Positions 48,923 through 57,992 are shown, counted from the first letter of the stretch. The stretch: DNA of 64,000 nt from Cellulomonas sp. JH27-2 (GCF_014837175.1 NZ_JACYFR010000006.1:62001-126000); one strand, 5' to 3'. The notes: generated by a model not told the origin, from the letters alone. A program made the numbers and translations.

Positions 48923-49638
48923 GGCACGTCCCCCGTGTGCTCGGACGTGGTCGGCTCGTCGGGGGACAGGGGAGCGAGCATACCGACGAGGATCGCGACG
49001 GCCGCCGCGACCAGCACCGGCACACCGGCGGGAGTGAAGGGCGTCAGCGCGAGCGCGACGAGGACGGCGCCGCCGGCGACGAGCCGCGCGACGGTGCCCG
49101 TCGGCCCCGAGATGCGCGGCCAGACGAGGGCGAGGAACGCTGCTGCTGCCGCGGCGTCGAGGCCGTAGCGCCGCGGGTCGCCGAGCGCGTCACCGAGGAC
49201 GGCGCCCAGCAGCGTGAACGCGTTCCAGAGCACGAAGACGCCGGCGCCGGTCCACCAGAAGCCGGTGCGCGCGTCGTCGAGCGACGTCTGCGCGGTGGCG
49301 ACGGCCGTCGACTCGTCGATCGTCAGCTGGGCCGCCAGCAGGCGACGTCCGCCGTGCACACCCAGCAGCGGTGCCACCTGCGGGCCGTACAGCCCGTTGC
49401 GCGCACCGAGCAGCCCGGCCGTCGCGATCGCGGCACCCGCGGCACCGCCCGCCCCCAGCACGCCGATGAACGCGAACTGCGACCCGCCGGAGAACATCAG
49501 CAGCGACAGCGCCATCGTCTGGGCGGTGCTCAGCCCGGCCACCACGGACAGCGCGCCGAACGACACGCCGTACAACCCGGTGGCGAGTGCCACGGAGATC
49601 GAGGTGCGCACCACCGCGCGCCGCCCGTCGAACCTCAC
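48919..49638 (-). CDS. azlC: Branched-chain amino acid permease AzlC
   Basis: 239 residues from GTG, about seven membrane segments. AzlC signatures: [54 protein letters not shown] and [10 protein letters not shown]. Exports leucine-type and related amino acids. TAGGGT sits six bases before the GTG, so it is probably leaderless; divergent from thyA. Confidence 0.88.
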   Translation of the reverse strand: MRFDGRRAVVRTSISVALATGLYGVSFGALSVVAGLSTAQTMALSLLMFSGGSQFAFIGVLGAGGAAGAAIATAGLLGARNGLYGPQVAPLLGVHGGRRLLAAQLTIDESTAVATAQTSLDDARTGFWWTGAGVFVLWNAFTLLGAVLGDALGDPRRYGLDAAAAAAFLALVWPRISGPTGTVARLVAGGAVLVALALTPFTPAGVPVLVAAAVAILVGMLAPLSPDEPTTSEHTGDVP

Positions 49639-49644
49639 GCGCCC

Positions 49645-49650
49645 ACCCTA
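49645..49650 (-). promoter_or_regulatory. -10 element of leaderless azlC
   Basis: TAGGGT on the minus strand, six bases before the GTG. Confidence 0.5.
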
Positions 49651-49677
49651 CGTCCCGGCATCGGCGACTCTGACGCC

Positions 49678-49683
49678 TACGAT
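49678..49683 (+). promoter_or_regulatory. -10 element of leaderless thyA
   Basis: TACGAT ends seven bases before ATG 49691. Confidence 0.5.
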
Positions 49684-49690
49684 GACGCCC

Positions 49691-50491
49691 ATGGGTGTGC
49701 CGACTCCGTACGAAGACCTGCTGCGCCTGGTGCTCGAGACCGGCACCCCCAAGGCCGACCGGACCGGGACCGGCACGCGCAGCGTGTTCGGGCACCAGAT
49801 GCGGTTCGACCTGCGCGAGGGCTTCCCGCTGGTCACGACCAAGCGCGTGCACCTGAAGTCGATCGCGTACGAGCTGCTGTGGTTCCTGCGCGGCGACTCG
49901 AACGTCGGCTGGCTGCGGGAGCACGGCGTCTCGATCTGGGACGAGTGGGCCGACGAGCGCGGTGAGCTCGGTCCCGTCTACGGCGTCCAGTGGCGGTCGT
50001 GGCCGACGCCCGATGGCGGCCACATCGACCAGATCAGAGAGCTCATGGCCAACCTGCGTCGTGACCCGGACTCGCGCCGGCACATCGTCTCGGCGTGGAA
50101 TGTCGCCGACATCCCGTCCATGGCGCTCGCGCCGTGCCACGCGTTCTTCCAGTTCTACGTGGCCGACGGGCGGCTGTCGTGCCAGCTCTACCAGCGCTCG
50201 GCGGACCTGTTCCTCGGTGTGCCGTTCAACATCGCCTCGTACGCGCTGCTCACGCACATGGTGGCCCAGCAGCTCGACCTCGAGGTCGGGGACTTCGTGT
50301 GGACCGGTGGCGACTGCCACATCTACGACAACCACGTGGACCAGGTCCGCGAGCAGCTGAGCCGCGAGGCGTTCGCCCCGCCCACGTTGCGCCTGCGCAA
50401 GGCGGACTCGATCTTCGACTACGCGTTCGAGGACATCGAGGTGCTGGACTACCAGCATCATCCGGCCATCAAGGCGCCGGTGGCGGTGTGA
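49691..50491 (+). CDS. thyA: Thymidylate synthase ThyA
   Basis: 266 residues. [50 protein letters not shown], the catalytic Cys in [14 protein letters not shown] (about 149), [19 protein letters not shown] and HIYDNHVDQ. Methylates dUMP with methylene-THF, giving dihydrofolate, which the next gene recycles. Classical ThyA is used rather than flavin-dependent ThyX, which many actinobacteria carry. Overlaps folA (GTGA). Confidence 0.97.
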   Translation: MGVPTPYEDLLRLVLETGTPKADRTGTGTRSVFGHQMRFDLREGFPLVTTKRVHLKSIAYELLWFLRGDSNVGWLREHGVSIWDEWADERGELGPVYGVQWRSWPTPDGGHIDQIRELMANLRRDPDSRRHIVSAWNVADIPSMALAPCHAFFQFYVADGRLSCQLYQRSADLFLGVPFNIASYALLTHMVAQQLDLEVGDFVWTGGDCHIYDNHVDQVREQLSREAFAPPTLRLRKADSIFDYAFEDIEVLDYQHHPAIKAPVAV

Positions 50492-50991
50492 GCCTCGCCC
50501 TGATCTGGGCACAGTCGCCGGACGGCGTGATCGGCGTCGACAACGCGCTGCCGTGGCGGGTGCCGGAGGACTCCGCGCACTTCCGTGCTCTCACGAGCGG
50601 GCACCCCGTGGTGATGGGACGTGCAACCTGGGAATCGTTGCCCGAGCGGTTCCGGCCGCTGCCGGGGCGCGACAACATCGTCCTGACGCGGACGGCCGGC
50701 TACGAAGCGCCTGGGGCGCTCGTCGTCGGGTCGCTCGACGCGGCGCTCGCCCTGGTGGGGGAGCGGGACGCGTGGGTGATGGGCGGCGGGGCGGTCTACG
50801 AGCAGGCGCTGCCGCTGGCCGACCGGGTCGAGATCACCGTGGTCGACCTGGACGTCGACGGGGACACCTGGGCGCCGACGCTCGACGACGCGTGGGAGCG
50901 GGTCGCGTGCGAGCCGGCTGACGGCTGGTCGACGTCGTCCGCGGGCGACGTCGCGTACCGCTTCGAGTCCTGGCGGCGTCGCGCGGGTTGA
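50488..50991 (+). CDS. folA: Dihydrofolate reductase
   Basis: 167 residues from GTG overlapping the thyA stop. [31 protein letters not shown] with the catalytic Asp/Glu position in the helix, [24 protein letters not shown] and [25 protein letters not shown]. Regenerates tetrahydrofolate consumed by ThyA; classical coupled pair. Confidence 0.96.
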   Translation: MSLALIWAQSPDGVIGVDNALPWRVPEDSAHFRALTSGHPVVMGRATWESLPERFRPLPGRDNIVLTRTAGYEAPGALVVGSLDAALALVGERDAWVMGGGAVYEQALPLADRVEITVVDLDVDGDTWAPTLDDAWERVACEPADGWSTSSAGDVAYRFESWRRRAG

Positions 50992-51053
50992 CGACGGCGG
51001 TCGACGGGCCGTCCGTTGCCTGATCGCGCGTGCCGCAGCGGCCGACGCGGCGG

Positions 51054-51059
51054 TACCGT
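51054..51059 (+). promoter_or_regulatory. -10 element of leaderless dapA
   Basis: TACCGT ends six bases before ATG 51066. Confidence 0.5.
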
Positions 51060-51065
51060 GTGCCC

Positions 51066-51983
51066 ATGCCGAGCGTCACGTCGTCCACCCGCCCGTTCGG
51101 GGCGGTGCTCACCGCGATGGTCACCCCCATGACGTCCGACGGGGCCGTCGACCTGGCCGCCGCTGCCGCGCTCGCGCGGCACCTGGTCGACGACGGGCAC
51201 GACGGGCTCGTGCTCAACGGCACGACGGGCGAGGCGCCGACCACCCACGCTCCGGAGAAGGCCGAGCTCGTCGCCGCGGTCGTCGAGGCCGTCGGTGACC
51301 GTGCGTACGTCGTCGCCGGCGCCGGTTCCAACGACACCGCCCACGCGGTCCGCATGGCCGAGCAGGCCGCGGAGGCCGGTGCGCACGGGCTCCTCGTCGT
51401 GAGCCCCTACTACTCGCGGCCGTCGCAGCCCGGCGTCGTCGCGCACATCAGCGCCGTGGCGGACGCGACGGACCTGCCCGTCATGCTCTACGACGTCCCC
51501 GGCCGTGCCGGGGTGCGGATGGCGCCCCAGACGATCGACGCGCTGGCTGCGCACGATCGCGTCGTCGCCATGAAGGACGCGACCGGGGACGTGTTCGCCG
51601 CGTCCGCTGCCGCGCAGCGCACGGGCCTGGCCTGGTACTGCGGCGACGACGGGCTCTTCCTGCCGTTCCTGGCCCACGGCGGTGCCGGCGTCGTCGGGGT
51701 CGCGTCGCACGTCGTCGGCGCGCAGTTCGCTGCGCTGGTGCGTGCCTGGGACGCCGGTGACCACGCCGAGGCCCTGCGCCTGTTCCGTTCCGCCACGCCC
51801 GCCATCGAGGCCATCAACGGCGCCGGCTTCCAGGCCGTGTACGCCAAGGCCGCGCTCGAGACCCTCGGGCTGCTGGCGAACCGTGCCGTCCGCCTTCCCT
51901 ACGTTCCGGCGCCCGACGAGGCCGTCGACGACATCCGCGCAGGACTGCGCGCCGCAGGGCTGCTCGACGCAGCCCTCGCCTGA
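51066..51983 (+). CDS. dapA: 4-hydroxy-tetrahydrodipicolinate synthase
   Basis: 305 residues. TIM-barrel signatures GLVLNGTTGEAPTT, VVSPYYSRPSQPG, LYDVPGRAGVRM (Tyr) and the Schiff-base Lys in VVAMKDATGD. First committed step of lysine/diaminopimelate synthesis; dapB is upstream in the same region. Fourteen bases before rnj. Confidence 0.96.
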   Translation: MPSVTSSTRPFGAVLTAMVTPMTSDGAVDLAAAAALARHLVDDGHDGLVLNGTTGEAPTTHAPEKAELVAAVVEAVGDRAYVVAGAGSNDTAHAVRMAEQAAEAGAHGLLVVSPYYSRPSQPGVVAHISAVADATDLPVMLYDVPGRAGVRMAPQTIDALAAHDRVVAMKDATGDVFAASAAAQRTGLAWYCGDDGLFLPFLAHGGAGVVGVASHVVGAQFAALVRAWDAGDHAEALRLFRSATPAIEAINGAGFQAVYAKAALETLGLLANRAVRLPYVPAPDEAVDDIRAGLRAAGLLDAALA

Positions 51984-51997
51984 CACCCAGGAGATCC

Positions 51998-53683
51998 ATG
52001 AGCCACCCGCATCCCGAGCTCAACCCGCCCCCGCCGCTCGCGGCCGGTGCCCTGCGCATCGTCGCCCTCGGCGGTCTCGGTGAGGTCGGACGCAACATGG
52101 CCGTGCTCGAGTACGACGGGCGCCTGCTCGTCATCGACTGCGGCGTGCTGTTCCCCGAGGACCACCAGCCCGGCGTCGACCTGATCCTGCCGGACTTCGA
52201 GTACATCAAGGACCGGCTGCAGGACATCGACGCGATCGTCCTGACGCACGGCCACGAGGACCACATCGGTGCCGTGCCGTACCTGCTGCGGCTGCGCGGG
52301 GACATCCCGCTGGTCGGCTCGCAACTGACGCTCGCGTTCGTCGAGGCCAAGCTCAAGGAGCACCGCATCAACCCCCTGACCCTGGTGGTCAAGGAGGGGC
52401 AGACCGAGCGGCTCGGCGCGTTCTCGTGCGAGTTCGTCGCCGTCAACCACTCGATCCCCGACGCCCTGGCGGTCGCCGTCACCACCGGCGCGGGCACCGT
52501 GCTGCACACGGGCGACTTCAAGATGGACCAGCTCCCGCTCGACGGGCGCATCACGGACCTGCGGGCGTTCGCGCGGCTCGGCGAGGCCGGCGTCGACCTG
52601 TTCATGGTCGACTCCACCAACGCGGAGGTGCCCGGCTTCGTGGCGCAGGAGCGCGGCATCGGCCCCGTGCTGGACAACGTCTTCGCCGAGTCGTCCAAGC
52701 GGATCATCGTCGCGTCGTTCTCGTCGCACGTGCACCGCGTGCAGCAGGTGCTGGACGCCGCGCACGCGCACGGCCGCCGCGTCGCACTCGTCGGACGCTC
52801 GATGGTCCGGAACATGGCCATCGCCGCCGACCTGGGCTACCTGAAGGTGCCCGACGGCGTGCTGATCGACATCAAGAAGATCGACGACCTGCCGGACGAC
52901 GAGATCGTGCTCATGTGCACGGGCTCGCAGGGCGAGCCGATGGCCGCGCTGTCCCGGATGGCCAACAACGACCACCGCGTCTCGGTCGGGTTCGGCGACA
53001 CCGTGATCCTGGCGTCGTCGCTCATCCCCGGGAACGAGAACGCCGTCTTCCGGATCATCAACGGACTGACCCGGCTGGGTGCCCGCGTGGTCCACTCCGG
53101 CAACGCCAAGGTCCACGTGTCCGGGCACGCATCCGCCGGTGAGCTGCTCTACTGCTACAACATCCTCAAGCCGCGCAACGTCATGCCCGTGCACGGCGAG
53201 GTCCGCCACCTGGTCGCGAACGCCGCGCTCGCGGTGCAGACCGGCGTGCCGGCCGACCGCGTGGTGCTGGCCGAGGACGGCGTGGTCGTGGACCTCGTCG
53301 ACGGCCGAGCGTCCGTCGTGGGCGCAGTCCCGTGCGGCTACGTCTACGTCGACGGGTCGAGCGTCGGGGAGATCACCGAGGTCGAGCTCAAGGACCGTCG
53401 GATCCTGGGCGACGAGGGCTTCGTGTCGATCTTCGCGGTCGTGTCGTCGGCCGACGGCAAGGTGCTGGCAGGCCCGCAGATCCATGCCCGCGGGTTCGCG
53501 GAGCAGGACGCCGTGTTCGACGACATCCTGCCGGAGCTCACGCGGGCGCTCGAGGACGCGGCTGCGCAGGGCGCGACCGACGTCCACCAGCTCCAGCAGG
53601 TGATGCGCCGCGTGGTGGGCCGCTGGGTGAGCAACCGGCTGCGGCGCCGTCCGATGATCATCCCCGTGGTGGTCGAGGCCTGA
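51998..53683 (+). CDS. rnj: Ribonuclease J
   Basis: 561 residues with CAGGAG before the ATG. Metallo-beta-lactamase/beta-CASP fold: LGEVGRNMAVLEYD, zinc motif LTHGHEDHIGA, NHSIPDALAV, HTGDFKMD, then beta-CASP motifs SFSSHVHR and HVSGHAS (GHAS) and PVHGEVRH. Dual 5'-3' exo/endoribonuclease in mRNA decay and rRNA maturation. dapA-rnj pairing is conserved in actinobacteria. The last codons and stop (GAGGCCTGA) are part of the first 82-bp repeat copy. Confidence 0.96.
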   Translation: MSHPHPELNPPPPLAAGALRIVALGGLGEVGRNMAVLEYDGRLLVIDCGVLFPEDHQPGVDLILPDFEYIKDRLQDIDAIVLTHGHEDHIGAVPYLLRLRGDIPLVGSQLTLAFVEAKLKEHRINPLTLVVKEGQTERLGAFSCEFVAVNHSIPDALAVAVTTGAGTVLHTGDFKMDQLPLDGRITDLRAFARLGEAGVDLFMVDSTNAEVPGFVAQERGIGPVLDNVFAESSKRIIVASFSSHVHRVQQVLDAAHAHGRRVALVGRSMVRNMAIAADLGYLKVPDGVLIDIKKIDDLPDDEIVLMCTGSQGEPMAALSRMANNDHRVSVGFGDTVILASSLIPGNENAVFRIINGLTRLGARVVHSGNAKVHVSGHASAGELLYCYNILKPRNVMPVHGEVRHLVANAALAVQTGVPADRVVLAEDGVVVDLVDGRASVVGAVPCGYVYVDGSSVGEITEVELKDRRILGDEGFVSIFAVVSSADGKVLAGPQIHARGFAEQDAVFDDILPELTRALEDAAAQGATDVHQLQQVMRRVVGRWVSNRLRRRPMIIPVVVEA

Positions 53684-53844
53684 ACCGGAGCGCAGTGCGC
53701 GGTGAGGGGCGCGAAGCGCCACTCGCCGCGCGCGGAGCGCAGGTTCAGGCCGACCGGGAACGCGAGGCCTGAACCGGAGCGCAGTGCGCGGTGAGGGGCG
53801 CGAAGCGCCACTCGCCGCGCGCGGAGCGCAGGTTCAGGCCGACC
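53674..53844. repeat. Tandem 82-bp hairpin repeat, two copies
   Basis: Identical 82-base copies at 53674-53755 and 53763-53844 (period 89). Each copy is a self-complementary element: GGCCTGAACC at one end pairs with GGTTCAGGCC at the other, and an inner, partly G-U paired stem (GCGCGGTGAG and CTCGCCGCGC) surrounds a GCGC-GAA-GCGC tip. The first copy includes the rnj stop codon. May act as a double terminator or RNA-stabilising element. Confidence 0.85.
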
Positions 53845-54057
53845 AAGAGAACAGGGCCGTCCGTGAGCCCGCGCACCGACCAACCCCGCGGGCTTGAAAC
53901 GTAGCCCGAACACCGCCCAACCCCGCGGGCCTAAGACGTAGCCCGAACACCGACCAACCCCACGAGCCAAAGACGCAGCCCGAACGCAGGCCCGCCAAAC
54001 GGGTGACTTCACACCGTTCCTGCCCACACCCGCCCCCAGCACCGCCACGATGCCCAC
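53684..54057. other. Repeat-rich intergenic region downstream of rnj
   Basis: 374 bp that holds the remainder of the 82-bp repeat pair and the 37-bp triple array. No gene with recognisable features is seen on either strand; the long open frames on the minus strand arise from the repeats. Confidence 0.7.
53874..53984. repeat. Tandem 37-bp repeat, three copies
   Basis: Units begin at 53874, 53911 and 53948 (exact 37-bp period), consensus start CACCGACCAACCCCGCGGGC and end GTAGCCCGAA. Copies 1 and 2 are near-identical; copy 3 is more diverged. Each has a GGGCT...AGCCC hairpin. No spacers, so not a CRISPR. Confidence 0.8.
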
Positions 54058-54621
54058 GTGACGATCTCTCGAGGTGCCAGATGGGCGCTCGCAGGCGCCG
54101 GCGTGATCGCGATCGCGGGCGCGGCCGCCGTGCTGTGGCCGCGTTCCGAGGCGGAGGCGACGCCCGAGCCGCTCCCGGTGGTCACGGTGCAGGCGCACCC
54201 GGAGGTCGAGCTTCCCTACACGGTGGGCACGCCGTCGGGCTGCCCGTCGTTGTCGTACCGGAGCTCTGTGGAGTCGGCGGCAGGGACCAACATCAGGCTC
54301 TCGTCGGGGTCGCAGCGGCCGTCGATGTTCAACGTGGTGTGCTTTCCGATCGACTCGTTCGGGTCGGTCGACGAGCTCGTGGCGTGGAAGATGGCGCACC
54401 GCGTCGACTCTCAGCTCGTGGGGCAACCGGTGTGGGAGGTGGGCGCGATGGGTCGCTCGGTGCGCACCGAGCTGGACATGGGCAGCGGCACCCTCATCAC
54501 CGAATGGCTCGCGGAGCGTGAGGGCAAGCTGGTCATCGCGGGCTACTACCACCACGACGACGATCCCGTGGGGGCGTCGGACGTGGCGGACGCGATGGTC
54601 GCGTCGTGGGAGTGGCGCTGA
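54058..54621 (+). CDS. Secreted or membrane-anchored hypothetical protein
   Basis: 187 residues from GTG. A basic N-terminus and one hydrophobic stretch (WALAGAGVIAIAGAAAVL) give a signal anchor or signal peptide; the rest is predicted extracytoplasmic with two Cys residues (GCPSLSY and VVCFPID) and an aromatic-rich C-terminus (VASWEWR). Not recognised. It is upstream of a second small exported unknown, with which it may overlap. Confidence 0.6.
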   Translation: MTISRGARWALAGAGVIAIAGAAAVLWPRSEAEATPEPLPVVTVQAHPEVELPYTVGTPSGCPSLSYRSSVESAAGTNIRLSSGSQRPSMFNVVCFPIDSFGSVDELVAWKMAHRVDSQLVGQPVWEVGAMGRSVRTELDMGSGTLITEWLAEREGKLVIAGYYHHDDDPVGASDVADAMVASWEWR

Positions 54622-55096
54622 GCCGACCGCAGCGGGCGGCGGCCAGTCGGCACGCCTCGGCACGCTGTCACGGGGTCTCGGTGTCGCGGCGGTGTTCGCG
54701 CTGGTCGCAGCCGCAGGAGGATGCGCGCACGACGACGACGAGCGCGAGCGCATCCGCGACGAGATCGCGCGCGCGGGCACGATCCTCGACGAGCTCGCCC
54801 TGGCGGGGTTCGAGCTGACGCCGTGCATCGACTCGGTCGCGTCGAGCGACCGCTGCTGGCGCGTCGACGACGAGCCCCGCGCGGCGCTCGAGGCGCTGGC
54901 GGACGGCGTAGCGCACGCGGGCTACGTCGGCACGGAGCTCAGCTGCTCGCCGGCACCGGGTTCCACGGGTGGGCAGGAGCGTTGCCACATCCGGTTGGGC
55001 GCGATCCTCGCCGACGCATCCGGCGGCGTCGGGGCCGCCGGCACGAGGGGCACGTCGACGGTGCACGCCTTCACGATGCAGCTGATGCCGGACTAG
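54518..55096 (+). CDS. Putative lipoprotein with four-Cys domain, start uncertain
   Basis: Up to 192 residues if ATG 54518 is used, which overlaps the previous gene by 104 bases. The real N-terminus is more likely near the lipoprotein-type segment GLGVAAVFALVAAAGGC; only a CTG (54665) or GTG (54692) is close enough, so the annotated start is provisional. The mature part has the pattern C..(6-8)..DRCWR...C...C (LTPCIDSVASSDRCWRVDD and SCSPAPG...ERCHIRLGA), shared with the protein at 58047. Role unknown. Confidence 0.5.
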   Translation: MRASWSSRATTTTTTIPWGRRTWRTRWSRRGSGAEPTAAGGGQSARLGTLSRGLGVAAVFALVAAAGGCAHDDDERERIRDEIARAGTILDELALAGFELTPCIDSVASSDRCWRVDDEPRAALEALADGVAHAGYVGTELSCSPAPGSTGGQERCHIRLGAILADASGGVGAAGTRGTSTVHAFTMQLMPD

Positions 55097-55114
55097 TGGG
55101 CCGGTCCCGCGTCG

Positions 55115-56050
55115 TCAGCGGGACTGCGCGTTCGACGGGGTCGCGGCGACGTCGTCGATGCGCGGGCTGTCCGCCGTCGTCGGCTGCGCGGCGCCCGGAC
55201 GGCCGCGCAGGGAGGCGGCTGCCGACCCGAGCACGATCAGGAGCGTTGCGGCGGCAATCGTCCAGGTGAACGGCTCGTCGAGGACGAGCGCACCGAGCAC
55301 GACGGCGACGACGGGGTTGAGGTAGGCCACGAGCGTCGAGCGCGCCGCGCCGACCTCGGCGATGAGTCCGAAGAAGAGCACGAAGGCGAGCGCCGTGCAG
55401 ACCGCTCCCAGGGCGGCGAGCGCGAGCACGGCGTCGGTGTCGGGCCAGGGGTGCGGACCCGTCGCGAGGACGATCGGTGCGTACACGAGCGCGGAGACAC
55501 CGAGGCAGGTGGCCGTCAGGGGGATGACGGGGACGTCGCGGAGCCAGCGGTCGGCGATCATCGGCGCGGTCGCGTAGCCGAGGGCGGCGAGCAGCACCTG
55601 TGTCACCGCCCACGGGTCGTCGGCCGCCGCGCCGGGACCCAGCAGGAGCGCGACGCCGGCGAGCGCGACGAGCAGCCCGACCCAGCGCACGGCTGCGACG
55701 GGAGCGCGGTCGCCGACCAGCCGCCCCAGGACGACGGCGGCGATCGGGACGGTCGCGACGAGCAGGCCCGTCGTCGAGCTGGTCAGGGTGCGCTCGGCGT
55801 TCGAGAGCAGGATCCACGGCCCGACGATCTCGAGCGCGGCGAAGCCCAGCACGGCGGGCCAGTGCCCCCGCAAAGTGCGCAGACCTCCGGCGCGGACCGC
55901 GAAGGGGATCAGCAGCAGGGCGCCGAGCCCGGTGCGCACGAAGACGACCGTGGCGGGGGAGACCTGCCCGACGGCCACCTTGATCAGCAGGTACGGCACG
56001 CCCCAGACCACGCCCATGGCGATCAGGAGCAGCCAGCCGCGGCGGCTCAT
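55115..56050 (-). CDS. EamA-family (DMT superfamily) transporter
   Basis: 311 residues, ten membrane segments in two EamA repeats: GWLLLIAMGVVWGVPYLLIKVAV near the start and YATAPMIADRWLRDVPVIPL in the second half, with the glutamate-containing signature LDEPFTWTIAAATLLIVLGS. Exports amino acids or metabolites; substrate unknown. Separated by 161 bases, without a visible gene, from the GlxA-type regulator upstream on the same strand. Confidence 0.87.
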   Translation of the reverse strand: MSRRGWLLLIAMGVVWGVPYLLIKVAVGQVSPATVVFVRTGLGALLLIPFAVRAGGLRTLRGHWPAVLGFAALEIVGPWILLSNAERTLTSSTTGLLVATVPIAAVVLGRLVGDRAPVAAVRWVGLLVALAGVALLLGPGAAADDPWAVTQVLLAALGYATAPMIADRWLRDVPVIPLTATCLGVSALVYAPIVLATGPHPWPDTDAVLALAALGAVCTALAFVLFFGLIAEVGAARSTLVAYLNPVVAVVLGALVLDEPFTWTIAAATLLIVLGSAAASLRGRPGAAQPTTADSPRIDDVAATPSNAQSR

Positions 56051-56211
56051 CGGGCCGTGCCCGGACGTCGAACGCTCACGAGACCGACGCTAACCCCGAC
56101 CACCGACACGACTGTCCGCCTCGCAGGGAGCGTGCGGCGAATGGCGGTGGACCGACGGTCGTCGTCAGGATCTGGACGGTGCTGCTCGTCGGGTGCGTGG
56201 TCCTTGGCTCG

Positions 56212-57162
56212 TCAGGCGACGACGCGGAAGGCATCCCGGTGCCGCCTCGGCGAGGTGCCGTACCGGCTCGCGAAGTGGACGCGCAGCGCGGCGGCGGTGG
56301 TGTAGCCGCAGGCGTGGGCGACGGCCTCGACGGGTTCGTCGGTCGACTCGAGCAGCATGCGGGCGTGCGCGAGGCGCCGCTCGACGAGCCACTGCGTCGG
56401 GCTCGTGCCCGTGCGGGCGCGGAAGCGTCGCGTGAACGTGCGCCGGGACATCGACACCTGCGCGGCCCAGCGGTCGAGGTCAGCGGGTTGCTCGAGGCGC
56501 TGTGCTGCCCACGCCATCGCGCGTTCGACCGGGTCGGGTCCGGCGGAGGGGGCGAGCGGGGCGGGGATGAACTGCGCCTGCGACCCGTCGCGATGCGGCG
56601 CCAGGACGAGGGACCGAGCGATCTGCGCGGCGACGCGTTCGCCCTGGTCGGCGCGCACGACGTGCAGGCAGCAGTCGAGCGCAGCAGCGACGCCTGCGGA
56701 GGTCACGACGTCGCCCTCGTCGCACCACAGCACGTCGGGCCGGACGCGTACGCGCGGGTAGCGGGCGGCCAGCTCGTCGGCCGCGTGCCAGTGGGTCGCC
56801 ACCTCCCGGCCGTCCGCGATGCCCGACGCGGCGACGAGGAAGGAACCCAGGCACAGCCCGACGACGCGCGCCCCGCGGTCGTGCGCTGCCCGGACGGCCG
56901 CGAGCAGTGACGACGACGGCGCGACCGACGTGTCGGCGCTGGGCAGCACGACGGTGTCGGCGTCTGCCAGGGCGTCGAGGCCGTGGGCGACGACCACGTC
57001 GTAGCCGCCGCTCGTCGGCAGCGGGCCCGGTTGCTCCGCGCAGACCACCACTCGGTACGGCAGCGCTGGCACTCCGTGGCGCTGTGCACCGAACACGGCG
57101 GTCGGGACGGCCAGGTGGAAGGGGCTGATGCCGGGGAACGCGACGACCACGACCGTGTGCAT
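56212..57162 (-). CDS. GlxA/FtrA-type AraC regulator with DJ-1/PfpI domain
   Basis: 316 residues. N-terminal DJ-1/PfpI-like domain (HTVVVVAFPGISPFHLAVPTAVFG, with the nucleophile-elbow position GLCLGSFLVAASG) and C-terminal AraC HTH pair (LDRWAAQVSMSRRTFTRRFRARTGTSPTQWLVERRLAHARMLLES). Divergent from a metallo-hydrolase gene with 56 bases between starts, so that gene is a plausible target. TAGGAT lies six bases before the ATG. Confidence 0.88.
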   Translation of the reverse strand: MHTVVVVAFPGISPFHLAVPTAVFGAQRHGVPALPYRVVVCAEQPGPLPTSGGYDVVVAHGLDALADADTVVLPSADTSVAPSSSLLAAVRAAHDRGARVVGLCLGSFLVAASGIADGREVATHWHAADELAARYPRVRVRPDVLWCDEGDVVTSAGVAAALDCCLHVVRADQGERVAAQIARSLVLAPHRDGSQAQFIPAPLAPSAGPDPVERAMAWAAQRLEQPADLDRWAAQVSMSRRTFTRRFRARTGTSPTQWLVERRLAHARMLLESTDEPVEAVAHACGYTTAAALRVHFASRYGTSPRRHRDAFRVVA

Positions 57163-57168
57163 GGCCCG

Positions 57169-57174
57169 ATCCTA
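57169..57174 (-). promoter_or_regulatory. -10 element of the GlxA-type regulator
   Basis: TAGGAT on the minus strand, six bases before the ATG. Confidence 0.5.
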
Positions 57175-57218
57175 GCGATCATCGGCCTCCGGGCCCCTGG
57201 CGACGGCCGCCCGGCGCG

Positions 57219-57992
57219 ATGAACCTGGCAGGCATGACGCACACCCCGATCACCGCGACCTTCGTCGGCGGACCCACGTTGGCCTTCACCTACGGCGGGC
57301 TGACGTTCCTCACCGACCCGACGTTCGACGCCCCACGTGACTTCCCCGGCCCGATCACCCTCAGCAAGCTCGAGGGGCCCGCGCTCGCCGCGCGCGATCT
57401 CGGGCCGCTCGACGTCGTCCTGCTCTCCCACGACCAGCATGTCGACAACCTGGACGACGCCGGCCGGGAGCTGCTCGCCGACGTCCCGCTCGTGCTGTCC
57501 ACCCCGGACGCCGCCTCTCGGATCCCGGGCGTCCGGGGCCTGGTCGCGTGGGAGCACGTCGAGCTCCCGGGCGGGGTGGTCGTCACGGCCGTGCCCGCGC
57601 GGCACGGACCGGAGGGCGCGGAAGCTCTGAGCGGGGCGGTGACGGGATTCGTCCTGGAGGCCGACGGCCTGCCGACGACCTACGTCGCGGGCGACAACTC
57701 GTCGCTCGACGTGGTGGCCACGATCGCGACCCGGTTCCCGGCGATCGAGCTGGCCGTGCTCTTCGTCGGCGGCGCCAACGTGGGGCGGTTCGGCGACGAG
57801 CCCGTGACGATGGACGCGGCGCGGGCCAGGGCAGCCGCCGACCTGCTGGACCGGGCACGGATCGTCCCGGTCCACCACACCGACTGGGCCCACTTCGTCG
57901 AGCCGCTGTCCGCGGTGGTCGACCGGTTCGAGCACGGCGGGGTCGGTGACCGTCTCGTCGTCCTCGAGAGGGGCACGCCGACAGAGCTCTGA
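57219..57992 (+). CDS. MBL-fold metallo-hydrolase
   Basis: 257 residues. UlaG-like N-terminus (TFVGGPTLAFTYGGLTFLTDPTFD), but the zinc motif reads SHDQHVDNLDD: the first and last His of HxHxDH are Asp and Asn. Later ligands (PARHGPEG, VAGDNS, PVHHTDWAHF) are present. This variant recurs in proteins of this type, so it is not necessarily inactive. The partner regulator is divergent. A start at the Met of MTHTP (residue 6) is possible. Confidence 0.8.
   Translation: MNLAGMTHTPITATFVGGPTLAFTYGGLTFLTDPTFDAPRDFPGPITLSKLEGPALAARDLGPLDVVLLSHDQHVDNLDDAGRELLADVPLVLSTPDAASRIPGVRGLVAWEHVELPGGVVVTAVPARHGPEGAEALSGAVTGFVLEADGLPTTYVAGDNSSLDVVATIATRFPAIELAVLFVGGANVGRFGDEPVTMDAARARAAADLLDRARIVPVHHTDWAHFVEPLSAVVDRFEHGGVGDRLVVLERGTPTEL

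Noticed and set aside
53874..53984. CRISPR array
   Set aside because: The three 37-bp units are contiguous with no unique spacers, and no cas genes are nearby.
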